Shown: positions 16,215-24,716 of the stretch, in pieces
Position numbering within the stretch: the first letter of the stretch is position 1
Layout: each line of letters begins with the position of its first letter
DNA from: an uncultured Clostridia bacterium
GTDB taxonomy: Bacteria > Bacillota > Clostridia > Oscillospirales > Acutalibacteraceae
Length of the DNA: 64,000 nucleotides
Direction of reading: 5' to 3'
NCBI GenBank assembly: GCA_937892525.1
Contig: CALAEV010000041.1
Span: 1-64,000 of the forward strand
Program-made: the position numbers and the translations under genes
The notes under the pieces: model-generated
Databases searched by the model: none
The model's input: only the letters and a program-made list of their open reading frames with translations
Told to the model about the DNA's origin: nothing

Positions 16215-17150
16215 TTATGCTGCAGAAGCAGTTGTTGACTCTGTGTTTTCAGGTTTTGTTGTACTTTCATCCCCTGCTTCACCGGTTGTTGACTCCTCAA
16301 TTTCTGTCTGTGGCTCGGTTGTTGAGGTTTCTTCAGACCAATAGCCTTTACCGTCAACCGTAAGGTTTATTGTGCCACGATAAAGCATATTTTCTTCATT
16401 CTGTGTATCAATTGCCGCTTTACCCAATGACAACTTTTTATAAAGTGTATCTTTAGGCGTTTCACCAAGTTCAAGAATTATTCTGCCCTGATATGTAAGT
16501 TTTATGTCATAAATATCTGACAAATCTATAGCAGTAATATCTTCAATTCCACAATCTTCACAAGCGTTGCGAATATCAATAAGTTTTTCAAGATACTCGT
16601 CACTTGTACCAGATACTTTTCTGCCTAATTCTGCTGATGTAATTTCACCGATATTAAGCAAAATTATATTTTCTGCGACATATTCAAGGTCTTTTTCAAG
16701 AACTTTACCGTTTGCATCAAGCAAAGTGTAATAGCCATCAATTACCACAGCATAAACTGCGTCTGTTTTTGTGACTACAAGTTCAAGCTTTGTTGGCAGA
16801 TGTCTTTTTACTTTCACTGAACCTACATAAGGAAGTTCAGTTGAAACTTGCTCATTTATTTTCTTTTTTGATACAAAAATCAGATTATCGCCTATAACTA
16901 CGCCACTTTTTTCAACTATATCTTCAGAAGAATAAACCATATCACCTGTTACGGTAATTTCGCTTATATTAAAAAACATTGTAAGTGCAAAAATTATACC
17001 AATACAAAGGAAAACAAAGCACAATACTGCACGGAAAATAAGTTTTTTTCTTTTATTCTTTTTTCTGCGTTGATTTGTACGATTCACAATTCGTTCATTA
17101 CCCGAAAGTTGATTATTTTGGGAAGTATTCGGATTGTTAGTCTTTTTCAT
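16215..17150 (-). CDS. ftsQ: Cell division protein FtsQ/DivIB
   Basis: Bitopic division protein of 311 residues. A basic cytosolic N-terminus (NRTNQRRKKNKRKKL) precedes one transmembrane helix (about 38-60), an extracellular POTRA domain beginning ISEITVTGDMVYSSEDI, a beta domain, and a long Thr/Glu/Ser-rich C-terminal tail (about 275-311). DivIB works with FtsL and DivIC to activate septal wall synthesis. The start overlaps the end of murA by 14 bases, showing coupling within the wall-synthesis cluster. Confidence 0.93.
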   Translation of the reverse strand: MKKTNNPNTSQNNQLSGNERIVNRTNQRRKKNKRKKLIFRAVLCFVFLCIGIIFALTMFFNISEITVTGDMVYSSEDIVEKSGVVIGDNLIFVSKKKINEQVSTELPYVGSVKVKRHLPTKLELVVTKTDAVYAVVIDGYYTLLDANGKVLEKDLEYVAENIILLNIGEITSAELGRKVSGTSDEYLEKLIDIRNACEDCGIEDITAIDLSDIYDIKLTYQGRIILELGETPKDTLYKKLSLGKAAIDTQNEENMLYRGTINLTVDGKGYWSEETSTTEPQTEIEESTTGEAGDESTTKPENTESTTASAA

Positions 17151-18411
17151 CGTCCTTCACCCTTTTAATATCTGCGCCTAAATCTTCAAGAACTTTTTCA
17201 GGTTGCTCATAACCTCTATCTATATGATGAATTTCTGTAATTTCTGTTGTGCCGTAAGCATTAAGTCCTGCTAAAAACATTGCCGAGCCACCACGCAAAT
17301 CAGTTGCTCTCACGACAGCTCCGTTAAGATGTTTAACGCCTTCAATAACTGCCATTCGGCCCTCAACATTGATTTTAGCGCCAAATCTTATTAGTTCGCC
17401 TATATGCTTAAATCGACTTTCAAATATATTTTCTACGATTACACTTGTGCCTTCACAGACAGTAGTCATTGCCATCATCTGTGCCTGAACATCTGTTGGG
17501 AATCCAGGATAAGGCATTGTTCTAATCATTCGTATTCTTTTTAGTTTTGGTGGTGCGCTTAAACACACCCATCTTCCACTTACGGTTATATCACACCCTG
17601 CCTCACGCAAAGGTTGAATTGTGGGGCCTATGTGTGATGGAATAATATCACGCAGACAGATTTTGCCATTAGTCATAGCGCAGGCAATCATATAAGTTGA
17701 TGCCACTATTCTGTCAGGGATAACTGTATGCTCTGTGGAATGTAATTTGCTGACGCCCTCAATTGTTACCGTACTGTCACCAGCACCATGAATTCTTGCG
17801 CCACAACGGTTTAAGAAATCAGCTAAATCACTTATTTCAGGTTCGCGAGCTGCGTTAGTAATAATTGTTGTACCCTTTGCAAGTACTGCTGCTAATATAA
17901 TATTTTCAGTAGCACCTACGCTTGGGAATGACAAGGTTATGCGAGTACCGATTAAACCTTTTTCTTCGGCCGAACAGACTAAAAATCCATTCTCCGTTGT
18001 AACGGTTGCGCCGAATTGTTCCATTGAGGAAAGATGCAGGTCAATTGGTCGAAGTCCTATTTCGCAACCTCCCGGAGTTGACAGGACTGCCTTACCCATT
18101 CTGCCAAGTATTCCACCTAAGAACACAATTGATGAACGCATTTCACGCATCAGATTATCAGGCACGTCATTACGATTCACATTAGTTGAGTCAACTGTAA
18201 TTGTGTGCCCTTCACGAGTAACTATGCAACCTAAATATCTGAGGATTTTAATTGTTGCCTCAACATCAGAAAGGATTGGGCAATTATGTATTACTGAAAC
18301 TCCGTTTACAAGCAGTGTTGCTACAAGTATTGGCAGTACGCTATTTTTTGCCCCCTGCACAGTAATTTCGCCATTTAATCTACGATTACCATTGATTATA
18401 ATTTTATCCAA
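17137..18411 (-). CDS. murA: UDP-N-acetylglucosamine 1-carboxyvinyltransferase
   Basis: First committed step of peptidoglycan synthesis: transfers enolpyruvyl from PEP to UDP-GlcNAc. The 424-residue protein starts MDKIIINGNRRLNGEI, contains QGAKNS (with the conserved Lys), and the active-site loop TPGGCEIGLRPIDLH bearing the catalytic Cys, the fosfomycin target; RGGSA occurs near the end. The start is a TTG behind AAAGGG; no better ATG exists. It is 66 bases downstream of murG in the cluster. Confidence 0.97.
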   Translation of the reverse strand: MDKIIINGNRRLNGEITVQGAKNSVLPILVATLLVNGVSVIHNCPILSDVEATIKILRYLGCIVTREGHTITVDSTNVNRNDVPDNLMREMRSSIVFLGGILGRMGKAVLSTPGGCEIGLRPIDLHLSSMEQFGATVTTENGFLVCSAEEKGLIGTRITLSFPSVGATENIILAAVLAKGTTIITNAAREPEISDLADFLNRCGARIHGAGDSTVTIEGVSKLHSTEHTVIPDRIVASTYMIACAMTNGKICLRDIIPSHIGPTIQPLREAGCDITVSGRWVCLSAPPKLKRIRMIRTMPYPGFPTDVQAQMMAMTTVCEGTSVIVENIFESRFKHIGELIRFGAKINVEGRMAVIEGVKHLNGAVVRATDLRGGSAMFLAGLNAYGTTEITEIHHIDRGYEQPEKVLEDLGADIKRVKDDEKD

Positions 18412-18477
18412 TTTTCACACACCCTTTACAAGTATAGCCTTTCGACACATACTATGCAGTTGGTGTGAACCGAGTGA

Positions 18478-19590
18478 TTATAAACTCATTATAATTCTGC
18501 AAATTTCACTTAAAGCATTTGATTTTGCATTTTTAAGTGCATTCAATGAAATTTCATTTAATTTGCTACGATTGTTTTTAAGGTCTTGAACGGTTTTTGC
18601 AAGAATTTCACCGTCAAGATTTTTTTCTTCAATAAGTATTGCGCCACCATTCTCAGCCAAAGTCATTGCGTTATGGAATTGATGATTTTCGGCAACATTT
18701 GGTGATGGAATAAGAATTGAAGGTTTACCTAAAATCTGAATTTCAGAAATTGAACTTGCCCCAGCACGACTAATTACGACATCGCAAGCAGGAAGACAAA
18801 TTTCCATATTATCTATGTACTCACGAATTTCAATATTTGTGCCTTTTCCGAAATCAACGCCATTTTCTGTAAGCTTTTCCCCTACCCATTTACCGTATTT
18901 ACCTGTTGAGTGTAAGAAGCAGATATCTTTTTCATCTTTAAGTATTGTAAGCATTGATACAATTGCATTATTAATTGCATCTGCACCTAAAGAACCACCC
19001 ATTGAAAGCACAAGCATATCATTACTGCCAAGCCCTAATGTTGCACGAGCAAAATCACGGTCAGCTTTAACGATTTCTCGTCTTACGGGGAGTCCTGTAA
19101 CAACAGGGGGATTTTTACATTTCATATATTTTTCGGCAGCACATGATGTAAGCATTACTTTGTCAACCAATTTTGCAAGCGCCTTATTTGCTACGCCAGG
19201 AAATGCATTTTGTTCGTGAATTGCAGTTTTAATACCCATTTTAGCTGCTGTGCGAAGTACCGGACCTGTTACATAGCCACCAAAACCAACAACAACATCC
19301 GGTCCGAATTCACTTATGATTTTTTTAGCATCACTTGATGCTTTTAATGTAAGACAAACAGTTTCAAGATTCTGTTTAATACCAGCAACAGACATATTTC
19401 TTGAAAAGCCATTCATTTTAAGAGTTTTAATTGAAAATCCTGCTTTTGGGACAATCTGTGTTTCCATTCTGCCTTCAGTACCCACAAAAAGGATTTCTGT
19501 ATTAGGCTCAAGTCGTTTAACTTCATTGGCAACTGCGATTGCAGGGTTAATATGACCACCTGTGCCACCTGCTACGAACATTATTTTCAT
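18478..19590 (-). CDS. murG: UDP-GlcNAc:lipid I N-acetylglucosaminyltransferase
   Basis: MurG converts lipid I to lipid II at the cytoplasmic membrane face. About 370 residues, starting MKIMFVAGGTGGHINPA, with the Gly-rich N-terminal loop, HEQNAFPG, the GGSLGA donor-site motif, and SRAGASSISEI plus NHQFHNA near the C-terminus. The frame is open from a GTG at 19614, but that start lies inside ftsW; the ATG at 19590 is 4 bases after the ftsW stop with AGAAGG 9 bases upstream. Confidence 0.97.
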   Translation of the reverse strand: MKIMFVAGGTGGHINPAIAVANEVKRLEPNTEILFVGTEGRMETQIVPKAGFSIKTLKMNGFSRNMSVAGIKQNLETVCLTLKASSDAKKIISEFGPDVVVGFGGYVTGPVLRTAAKMGIKTAIHEQNAFPGVANKALAKLVDKVMLTSCAAEKYMKCKNPPVVTGLPVRREIVKADRDFARATLGLGSNDMLVLSMGGSLGADAINNAIVSMLTILKDEKDICFLHSTGKYGKWVGEKLTENGVDFGKGTNIEIREYIDNMEICLPACDVVISRAGASSISEIQILGKPSILIPSPNVAENHQFHNAMTLAENGGAILIEEKNLDGEILAKTVQDLKNNRSKLNEISLNALKNAKSNALSEICRIIMSL

Positions 19591-19594
19591 ACCA

Positions 19595-20815
19595 TCAATC
19601 CTTCTTTCTTGCACTTCGTGAAATTGAAAGGATTATACCCATTTCACAAAGCAGAATAACAAGAGATGTACCACCATATGAGAAGAACGGAAGCGAAATA
19701 CCTGTATTAGGAATAAAGTCGCTGACAACGGCAATATTGAGTGCTACCTGAATACCAACCTGGAACACAATACCCATAGCAAGCAACGCACCGAAACGGT
19801 CTTTTGCACGAAGTCCGATTTTAATACCACGATAAACTAAAAGTGCAAAAAGGAAGATTATTGCAGTTGCACCTATAAAGCCCAACTCTTCACATACGAT
19901 TGAGAAAATAAAGTCATTCTGTGGTTCAGAAACGTAAAGGTGTTTCTGTTTTGACTGACCAAGACCTGTACCTAAAAATCCACCTGAGCCGATAGCATAA
20001 AGTGAGTTATTTGTCTGCCAACGAGCACCCAATGGTTCATAATCTTTATCAAGCCATGCTACAATACGCTCACCTGCGTACTCTTTAAGCAAATCAGGAT
20101 TCATTACAAAAAGAACTACTGCAAACACGCCTACTACGCCGGCAATAATAAACCACTTGTTTTTCACTTCACCAAGGAACAACATCACAACGCCGATAGC
20201 AAGCATTAGGACTGCACCGGAAACGTGATTTTCAATAAGCACGAGTACTGCAAAAAGTAAAATAAAAAATCCGTAAGCAATAGTACTTGTAAACGATTTA
20301 TAAATTACATATTTTCCATTAGTTGCATTTTCAACAATACGGCAAATGCCCAAATCACTTGGCACTTTACCTACAACGCCTTTATGGTGCTGTTCAAGAC
20401 AGAAAGCAAGGAACATAATAAGCCCCAACTTTGCGATTTCTGACGGTTGGAATGTAATGAACCCTAAGTCAATCCAACGATAAAACCCCGGTTGAACGCT
20501 ATCAGGAAGTAAACGAACAACAATAAGAAGAAGTACAGAAACGCCTGCAGCTACAAATGCGAACGCTTTGAAATATTCATATCTTACTCTTGAAACAAGA
20601 AGCATTCCCAAAACGCCGATTCCTGCATAAATTAATTGTTTAGTAAAAAGTTCAGTACTGCTTGTTCTGAAATAGTAACTATAAGTATAGCTGGCAGAAA
20701 ACAGCATAATAAGACCTATTGTTACAATAGTCATAAGAATAATAAAGAAAGGAACATCCATAGCACCTTTATTAAATAAAAAGCCTAATGGACTCTTTTT
20801 CTTTTTTGTTGCCAT
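19595..20815 (-). CDS. ftsW: SEDS peptidoglycan polymerase FtsW
   Basis: 406-residue membrane protein of the SEDS family with about ten transmembrane helices. Visible motifs include FQPSEIAKLGLIMFLA, ARWQTNNSLYAIGSGGFLGTGLGQSKQKHLYVSEPQNDFIFS, and the C-terminal PNTGISLPFFSYGGTSL. SEDS proteins polymerise glycan strands with a partner class B PBP, here probably the PBP at 24717. Its position with murG and the PBP favours septal FtsW (SpoVE-like) over RodA. AGGTGGTGAG precedes the ATG. Confidence 0.95.
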   Translation of the reverse strand: MATKKKKSPLGFLFNKGAMDVPFFIILMTIVTIGLIMLFSASYTYSYYFRTSSTELFTKQLIYAGIGVLGMLLVSRVRYEYFKAFAFVAAGVSVLLLIVVRLLPDSVQPGFYRWIDLGFITFQPSEIAKLGLIMFLAFCLEQHHKGVVGKVPSDLGICRIVENATNGKYVIYKSFTSTIAYGFFILLFAVLVLIENHVSGAVLMLAIGVVMLFLGEVKNKWFIIAGVVGVFAVVLFVMNPDLLKEYAGERIVAWLDKDYEPLGARWQTNNSLYAIGSGGFLGTGLGQSKQKHLYVSEPQNDFIFSIVCEELGFIGATAIIFLFALLVYRGIKIGLRAKDRFGALLAMGIVFQVGIQVALNIAVVSDFIPNTGISLPFFSYGGTSLVILLCEMGIILSISRSARKKD

Positions 20816-20848
20816 TTTCTCACCACCTTGATAGATTTAATAACTTAA

Positions 20849-21880
20849 TTATTTATTAATTATGCCGTAATAATATATTGCTAAACCAATTGCACAACCT
20901 AAAATATTAACAAGTGAAAAGATTGTTACGATTTTGCGTTCTTTCCAACCACACATTTCAAAATGATGATGTATTGGCGCCATTTTGAAAATACGCTTAC
21001 CGTGTGTAAGTTTGAAATAACCAATCTGTAAAACGTCTGAAAGTGCTTCGATTACATAGATAATACCGAAGAATACAAGAATAAGTGGACAATCAATTGC
21101 ATAAGCAAGTGCTACAACCATACCACCTAAAAACATTGAGCCTGTGTCACCCATCATAACCTTTGATGGATAATAGTTCCAGATTAAATATCCAAGGCAA
21201 CCACCAGCAAGAGCAGCTGCTAATACGCTGATACCCATAAACTTTGTCATAAGGGCTGCAATACAGAATGCGATTGCTGCAGTTGAGGTAACAGATGCAC
21301 AAAGTCCGTCAACACCATCAGTAAAGTTTACTGCATTAACTGCACCGTAAATTACTGCAATACCGAAAAGCCAGAAAAACCATTTAAGGTCAACTGCTCC
21401 TACGAATGGAATGTTCATATAAGTAAGACCATTCATTGAAAGTGTTGCAAGGTAACCGATAATAAGAATTACCTGTGGAATAGTTTTTTGGATTTCTGTA
21501 AGTCCTAAATTTCTCTTTTTAACAACTTTAATGTAGTCATCAGCAAAGCCTACAAGACCAAGTCCGATTGCAAGAATTACACCTGCCACAAGTTTAACCT
21601 TTAATGTATCAGGCATAATGTGTTCACTACCGAAAAGGTTGCCACCTAAGAAATGGTCTGTAACAAGCACACAAATAGTTGAAAGAATTGTACTGACAAT
21701 GAACATAATACCACCCATTACAGGTGTACCTTGTTTTGATTTGTGCCACGCAGGACCAATATCAAGAATAGTTTGACCGAATTTCAACTTTCTAAGCCAA
21801 GGAATAAGCACAAAGCCTAATGCAAAAGCTATTATGAAACTTAAAACCGCTGCTACAATTAATGCTACATAAATATTCAT
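20849..21880 (-). CDS. mraY: Phospho-N-acetylmuramoyl-pentapeptide transferase
   Basis: Integral membrane enzyme that links phospho-MurNAc-pentapeptide to undecaprenyl phosphate, giving lipid I. About 343 residues and ten transmembrane helices, with conserved cytosolic motifs KQGTPVMGGI, GFADDYIKV (Asp pair), NFTDGVDGL, MGDTGSMFLGG and the HHHFE loop (APIHHHFEMCGW). A GTG two codons upstream sits too close to the AAGGAG site; the ATG at 21880 has 8-base spacing. Confidence 0.98.
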   Translation of the reverse strand: MNIYVALIVAAVLSFIIAFALGFVLIPWLRKLKFGQTILDIGPAWHKSKQGTPVMGGIMFIVSTILSTICVLVTDHFLGGNLFGSEHIMPDTLKVKLVAGVILAIGLGLVGFADDYIKVVKKRNLGLTEIQKTIPQVILIIGYLATLSMNGLTYMNIPFVGAVDLKWFFWLFGIAVIYGAVNAVNFTDGVDGLCASVTSTAAIAFCIAALMTKFMGISVLAAALAGGCLGYLIWNYYPSKVMMGDTGSMFLGGMVVALAYAIDCPLILVFFGIIYVIEALSDVLQIGYFKLTHGKRIFKMAPIHHHFEMCGWKERKIVTIFSLVNILGCAIGLAIYYYGIINK

Positions 21881-21892
21881 AATCACAACTCC

Positions 21893-23254
21893 TTATTCAA
21901 CATCCCACTTTTTATAAATGTTTTCAAAAATTTCTTCTAATTTCATTCCACGACTTGCTTTAAAAAGGATTGTATCGCCTTTTTGAAGCTCGTTTATAAG
22001 AATTTCTGTGAGTTCTGCTTTATCAGTGAAGTTTTGCACATTTGAAAGGCCTGCTTTCAACGCACTTTCTGCCATATATTTCGACTCACTACCTACTGTA
22101 TAAAGAATATCTACACCACAGTTGGCTGCATATTCGCCTACCATTCTATGTGCTTGCTCACTAAAACTACCAAGTTCAAGCATATCGCCAAGTACTGCAA
22201 TTTTTCTGCCCTTGGCTATTTTACAAAGAGAGTTAAGACCTGCTTTTTGCGAGTCAGGACTTGCATTGTAACAATCTTCAATGAATGTTACGCCCTTAAC
22301 CTCTTTAATTCTTTGGCGCATACCTGACGGTACGTAGTTTTTAAGTCCGTCTGCAATATTTTCAGGTGATATTCCGTATTCAAGACCTACTGAAAAAGCA
22401 GCAAGAGCGTCGTAAACATTATGAACACCAACTGTTGGGATTGTTATTTTTTGTTTTATATCCCCTTTTATTGCTGTAAACTCTGTTGTAAGTCCGATTT
22501 CTTTAATGTCAACTGCACGGACATCACAGTTTTCATTATCAATTCCGAAAAAGATTACTTTATAATCAGGAAGTTTTACTGCCCCTAATTTATCGTCATC
22601 ACCGTTTAAGAATACCGGTGAGCCTTTTTCAAGACCTTCAAGAATTTCAAGTTTTGCTTGTAAAATACCATTGCGCGAACCTAAAATCTCAATATGAGAA
22701 ACGCCGATATTCGTAATAATTGCACAATCAGGTTTTGCACATTTTGTAAGTACTGAAATTTGACCGAAGCCATCCATACCCATTTCGATTACTGCGTTTT
22801 TCGTTGTTTCTTCTAATCTAAAAAGAGTTCTTGGCATTCCGATTTCATTATTGAAATTGCCTTCAGTTTTAAGAGTTTCACCCTTTTGCGCCATTACACA
22901 GGCTACCATTTCTTTTGTAGTAGTTTTGCCTACGCTACCTGTCAATGCAATAAGCAACAAATCAGGAAATGTGCTTTTATAATATGATGCCAAGTCTAAA
23001 AGTGCGTCTTTTGTATCTTTAACATAGATTACAGGTGAGTCACATTCAACTTTTTTGTGGCAAACTATTGCACCAACACCTTTTTCTGCAACATCTTTTA
23101 CGAAATCGTGACCGTCAAAGCGTTCACCTTTAATTGCGAAAAAGAGAGTATGCTCATCAATATCACGGCTGTCAATTGACACACGATTTATTATATTTTG
23201 AGAATCTACAATTGTTCCTAATGCTTTTGCAATTTCGTTGGCTTTTAAGTTCAT
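21893..23254 (-). CDS. murF: UDP-MurNAc-tripeptide:D-Ala-D-Ala ligase
   Basis: Mur ligase that adds D-Ala-D-Ala to the tripeptide precursor. 453 residues, with Walker A ALTGSVGKTTTKEM, EMGMDGFGQI in the second domain, DCYNASPDS, and LGDMLELG near the C-terminal domain. Lies directly downstream of murE (9 bases apart) and upstream of mraY, so the pathway is in near-perfect biochemical order. Confidence 0.97.
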   Translation of the reverse strand: MNLKANEIAKALGTIVDSQNIINRVSIDSRDIDEHTLFFAIKGERFDGHDFVKDVAEKGVGAIVCHKKVECDSPVIYVKDTKDALLDLASYYKSTFPDLLLIALTGSVGKTTTKEMVACVMAQKGETLKTEGNFNNEIGMPRTLFRLEETTKNAVIEMGMDGFGQISVLTKCAKPDCAIITNIGVSHIEILGSRNGILQAKLEILEGLEKGSPVFLNGDDDKLGAVKLPDYKVIFFGIDNENCDVRAVDIKEIGLTTEFTAIKGDIKQKITIPTVGVHNVYDALAAFSVGLEYGISPENIADGLKNYVPSGMRQRIKEVKGVTFIEDCYNASPDSQKAGLNSLCKIAKGRKIAVLGDMLELGSFSEQAHRMVGEYAANCGVDILYTVGSESKYMAESALKAGLSNVQNFTDKAELTEILINELQKGDTILFKASRGMKLEEIFENIYKKWDVE

Positions 23255-23263
23255 TGTTTTCTC

Positions 23264-24697
23264 CTAATTTATATTGAAATAATCCTTTACGATTTTTCTT
23301 TCGTCAAAGGGCTTTTTTTCATTACCTATAATTTGGTACATTTCGTGTCCCTTGCCTGCAAGTAAAACCATATCACCTTTTCTGGCTTTCGATAATGCAA
23401 ACTCGATTGCCTGACGGCGATTTTCAATTACTGCAATACGAGATTTCGCTTTTTCCATTCCATACAGAATGTCATTTATTATAAGTATTGGATTTTCAGT
23501 TCTTGGGTTATCACTTGTGACAACTGCTATATCCGACAAATCCCCTGCTATTCTACCCATTTCGGCACGTTTTGATTTGTCACGGTCACCACCACAACCA
23601 AATACGGTGATTACTCTACCTTTTGTAAATTCACGAATACTTCGTAAAATATTTTCAAGTCCGTCAGGGGTATGGGCATAATCAATCATAACGGTAAAAT
23701 TTCTTGGCGTTTTTACAATTTCAGCTCTACCCTTTATGTAATCGAGATTTTTACAGGCGTTCGAAATATCGTCTATTGAAAACCCCATTTTAATTAACAC
23801 AGCAACTGCACACAACGAGTTATAAACTGTAAATCTGCCAGGAATTTTTATTTCAATTCTGCCAATACAATCCATTCCAACAAATTCATATTTTACACTA
23901 TTTTCTGTGCAAACAATATTTTTTGCAGTATAGTCTGCCTCATTATATATTGCCGAAACAGTATTTATTGGGCAAGAAATTTTATTCTTTATTGATTTTA
24001 CATTATCATCGTCAATATTTATACAGGCAATTTCTGCCATATTGAAAAGGCGAAGTTTCGCATCTGTATAATTTTGCATATTACCATGATAATCAAGATG
24101 CTCCGGAGTAATGTTAGTGAGAACTGCACCTTGAAAGCGAAGTCCAAAGACACGCTCTTGATGAAGTCCTTGTGACGAAACCTCCATTACACAGTATTCA
24201 CATCCGTTATCAACCATTTGTCTGAACAATTTATGCAGTTTCATAGGCTCTGGGGTTGTAAGCGTTGCTTCACTATCGCTATTCCCTACGCTATTTTTAA
24301 CTGTACCAATTATTCCACATTTTTTACCGAGATTCCGGAGAATACCTTGAATAAAAAACGCTGTTGATGTTTTTCCGTTTGTACCTGTAACGCCTATAAG
24401 CTTTAGTTTTTCGGCAGGATTCCCATAAAAATTTGCCGATATTTTTGCATAAGCGCATCTTGTATTTTTAACGATAATCTGATTTGCAATTCCTAAATCA
24501 TAAGAAGTAAGAATTGCTACTGCACCACTTTCCATAGCATTTTTTGCAAGTGAGTGACCGTCAACACGATTACCGTCAATACACACATACAAGGCATTTT
24601 CTAGATTGTCTTTATTATTATCCGTTACTCTTTCAACTTCCACATCTTCATACATGCTGTGCGTTTCAACATCCTTAAGAAGAGTAGAAAGTTTCAT
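23264..24697 (-). CDS. murE: UDP-MurNAc-dipeptide ligase MurE, predicted meso-diaminopimelate type
   Basis: Adds the third stem-peptide residue to UDP-MurNAc-L-Ala-D-Glu. 477 residues with Walker A GVTGTNGKTSTA, STQ-like TLTTPEP, the KGRAEI stretch holding the carbamylated lysine region, and TSDNPRTENP. DNPR is the motif of meso-DAP-adding MurE; L-lysine enzymes usually have other residues there. This predicts a DAP-type wall. It stands between the PBP gene and murF in the cluster. Confidence 0.96.
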   Translation of the reverse strand: MKLSTLLKDVETHSMYEDVEVERVTDNNKDNLENALYVCIDGNRVDGHSLAKNAMESGAVAILTSYDLGIANQIIVKNTRCAYAKISANFYGNPAEKLKLIGVTGTNGKTSTAFFIQGILRNLGKKCGIIGTVKNSVGNSDSEATLTTPEPMKLHKLFRQMVDNGCEYCVMEVSSQGLHQERVFGLRFQGAVLTNITPEHLDYHGNMQNYTDAKLRLFNMAEIACINIDDDNVKSIKNKISCPINTVSAIYNEADYTAKNIVCTENSVKYEFVGMDCIGRIEIKIPGRFTVYNSLCAVAVLIKMGFSIDDISNACKNLDYIKGRAEIVKTPRNFTVMIDYAHTPDGLENILRSIREFTKGRVITVFGCGGDRDKSKRAEMGRIAGDLSDIAVVTSDNPRTENPILIINDILYGMEKAKSRIAVIENRRQAIEFALSKARKGDMVLLAGKGHEMYQIIGNEKKPFDERKIVKDYFNIN

Positions 24698-24716
24698 TAT
24701 TTTACCTCATATTAAA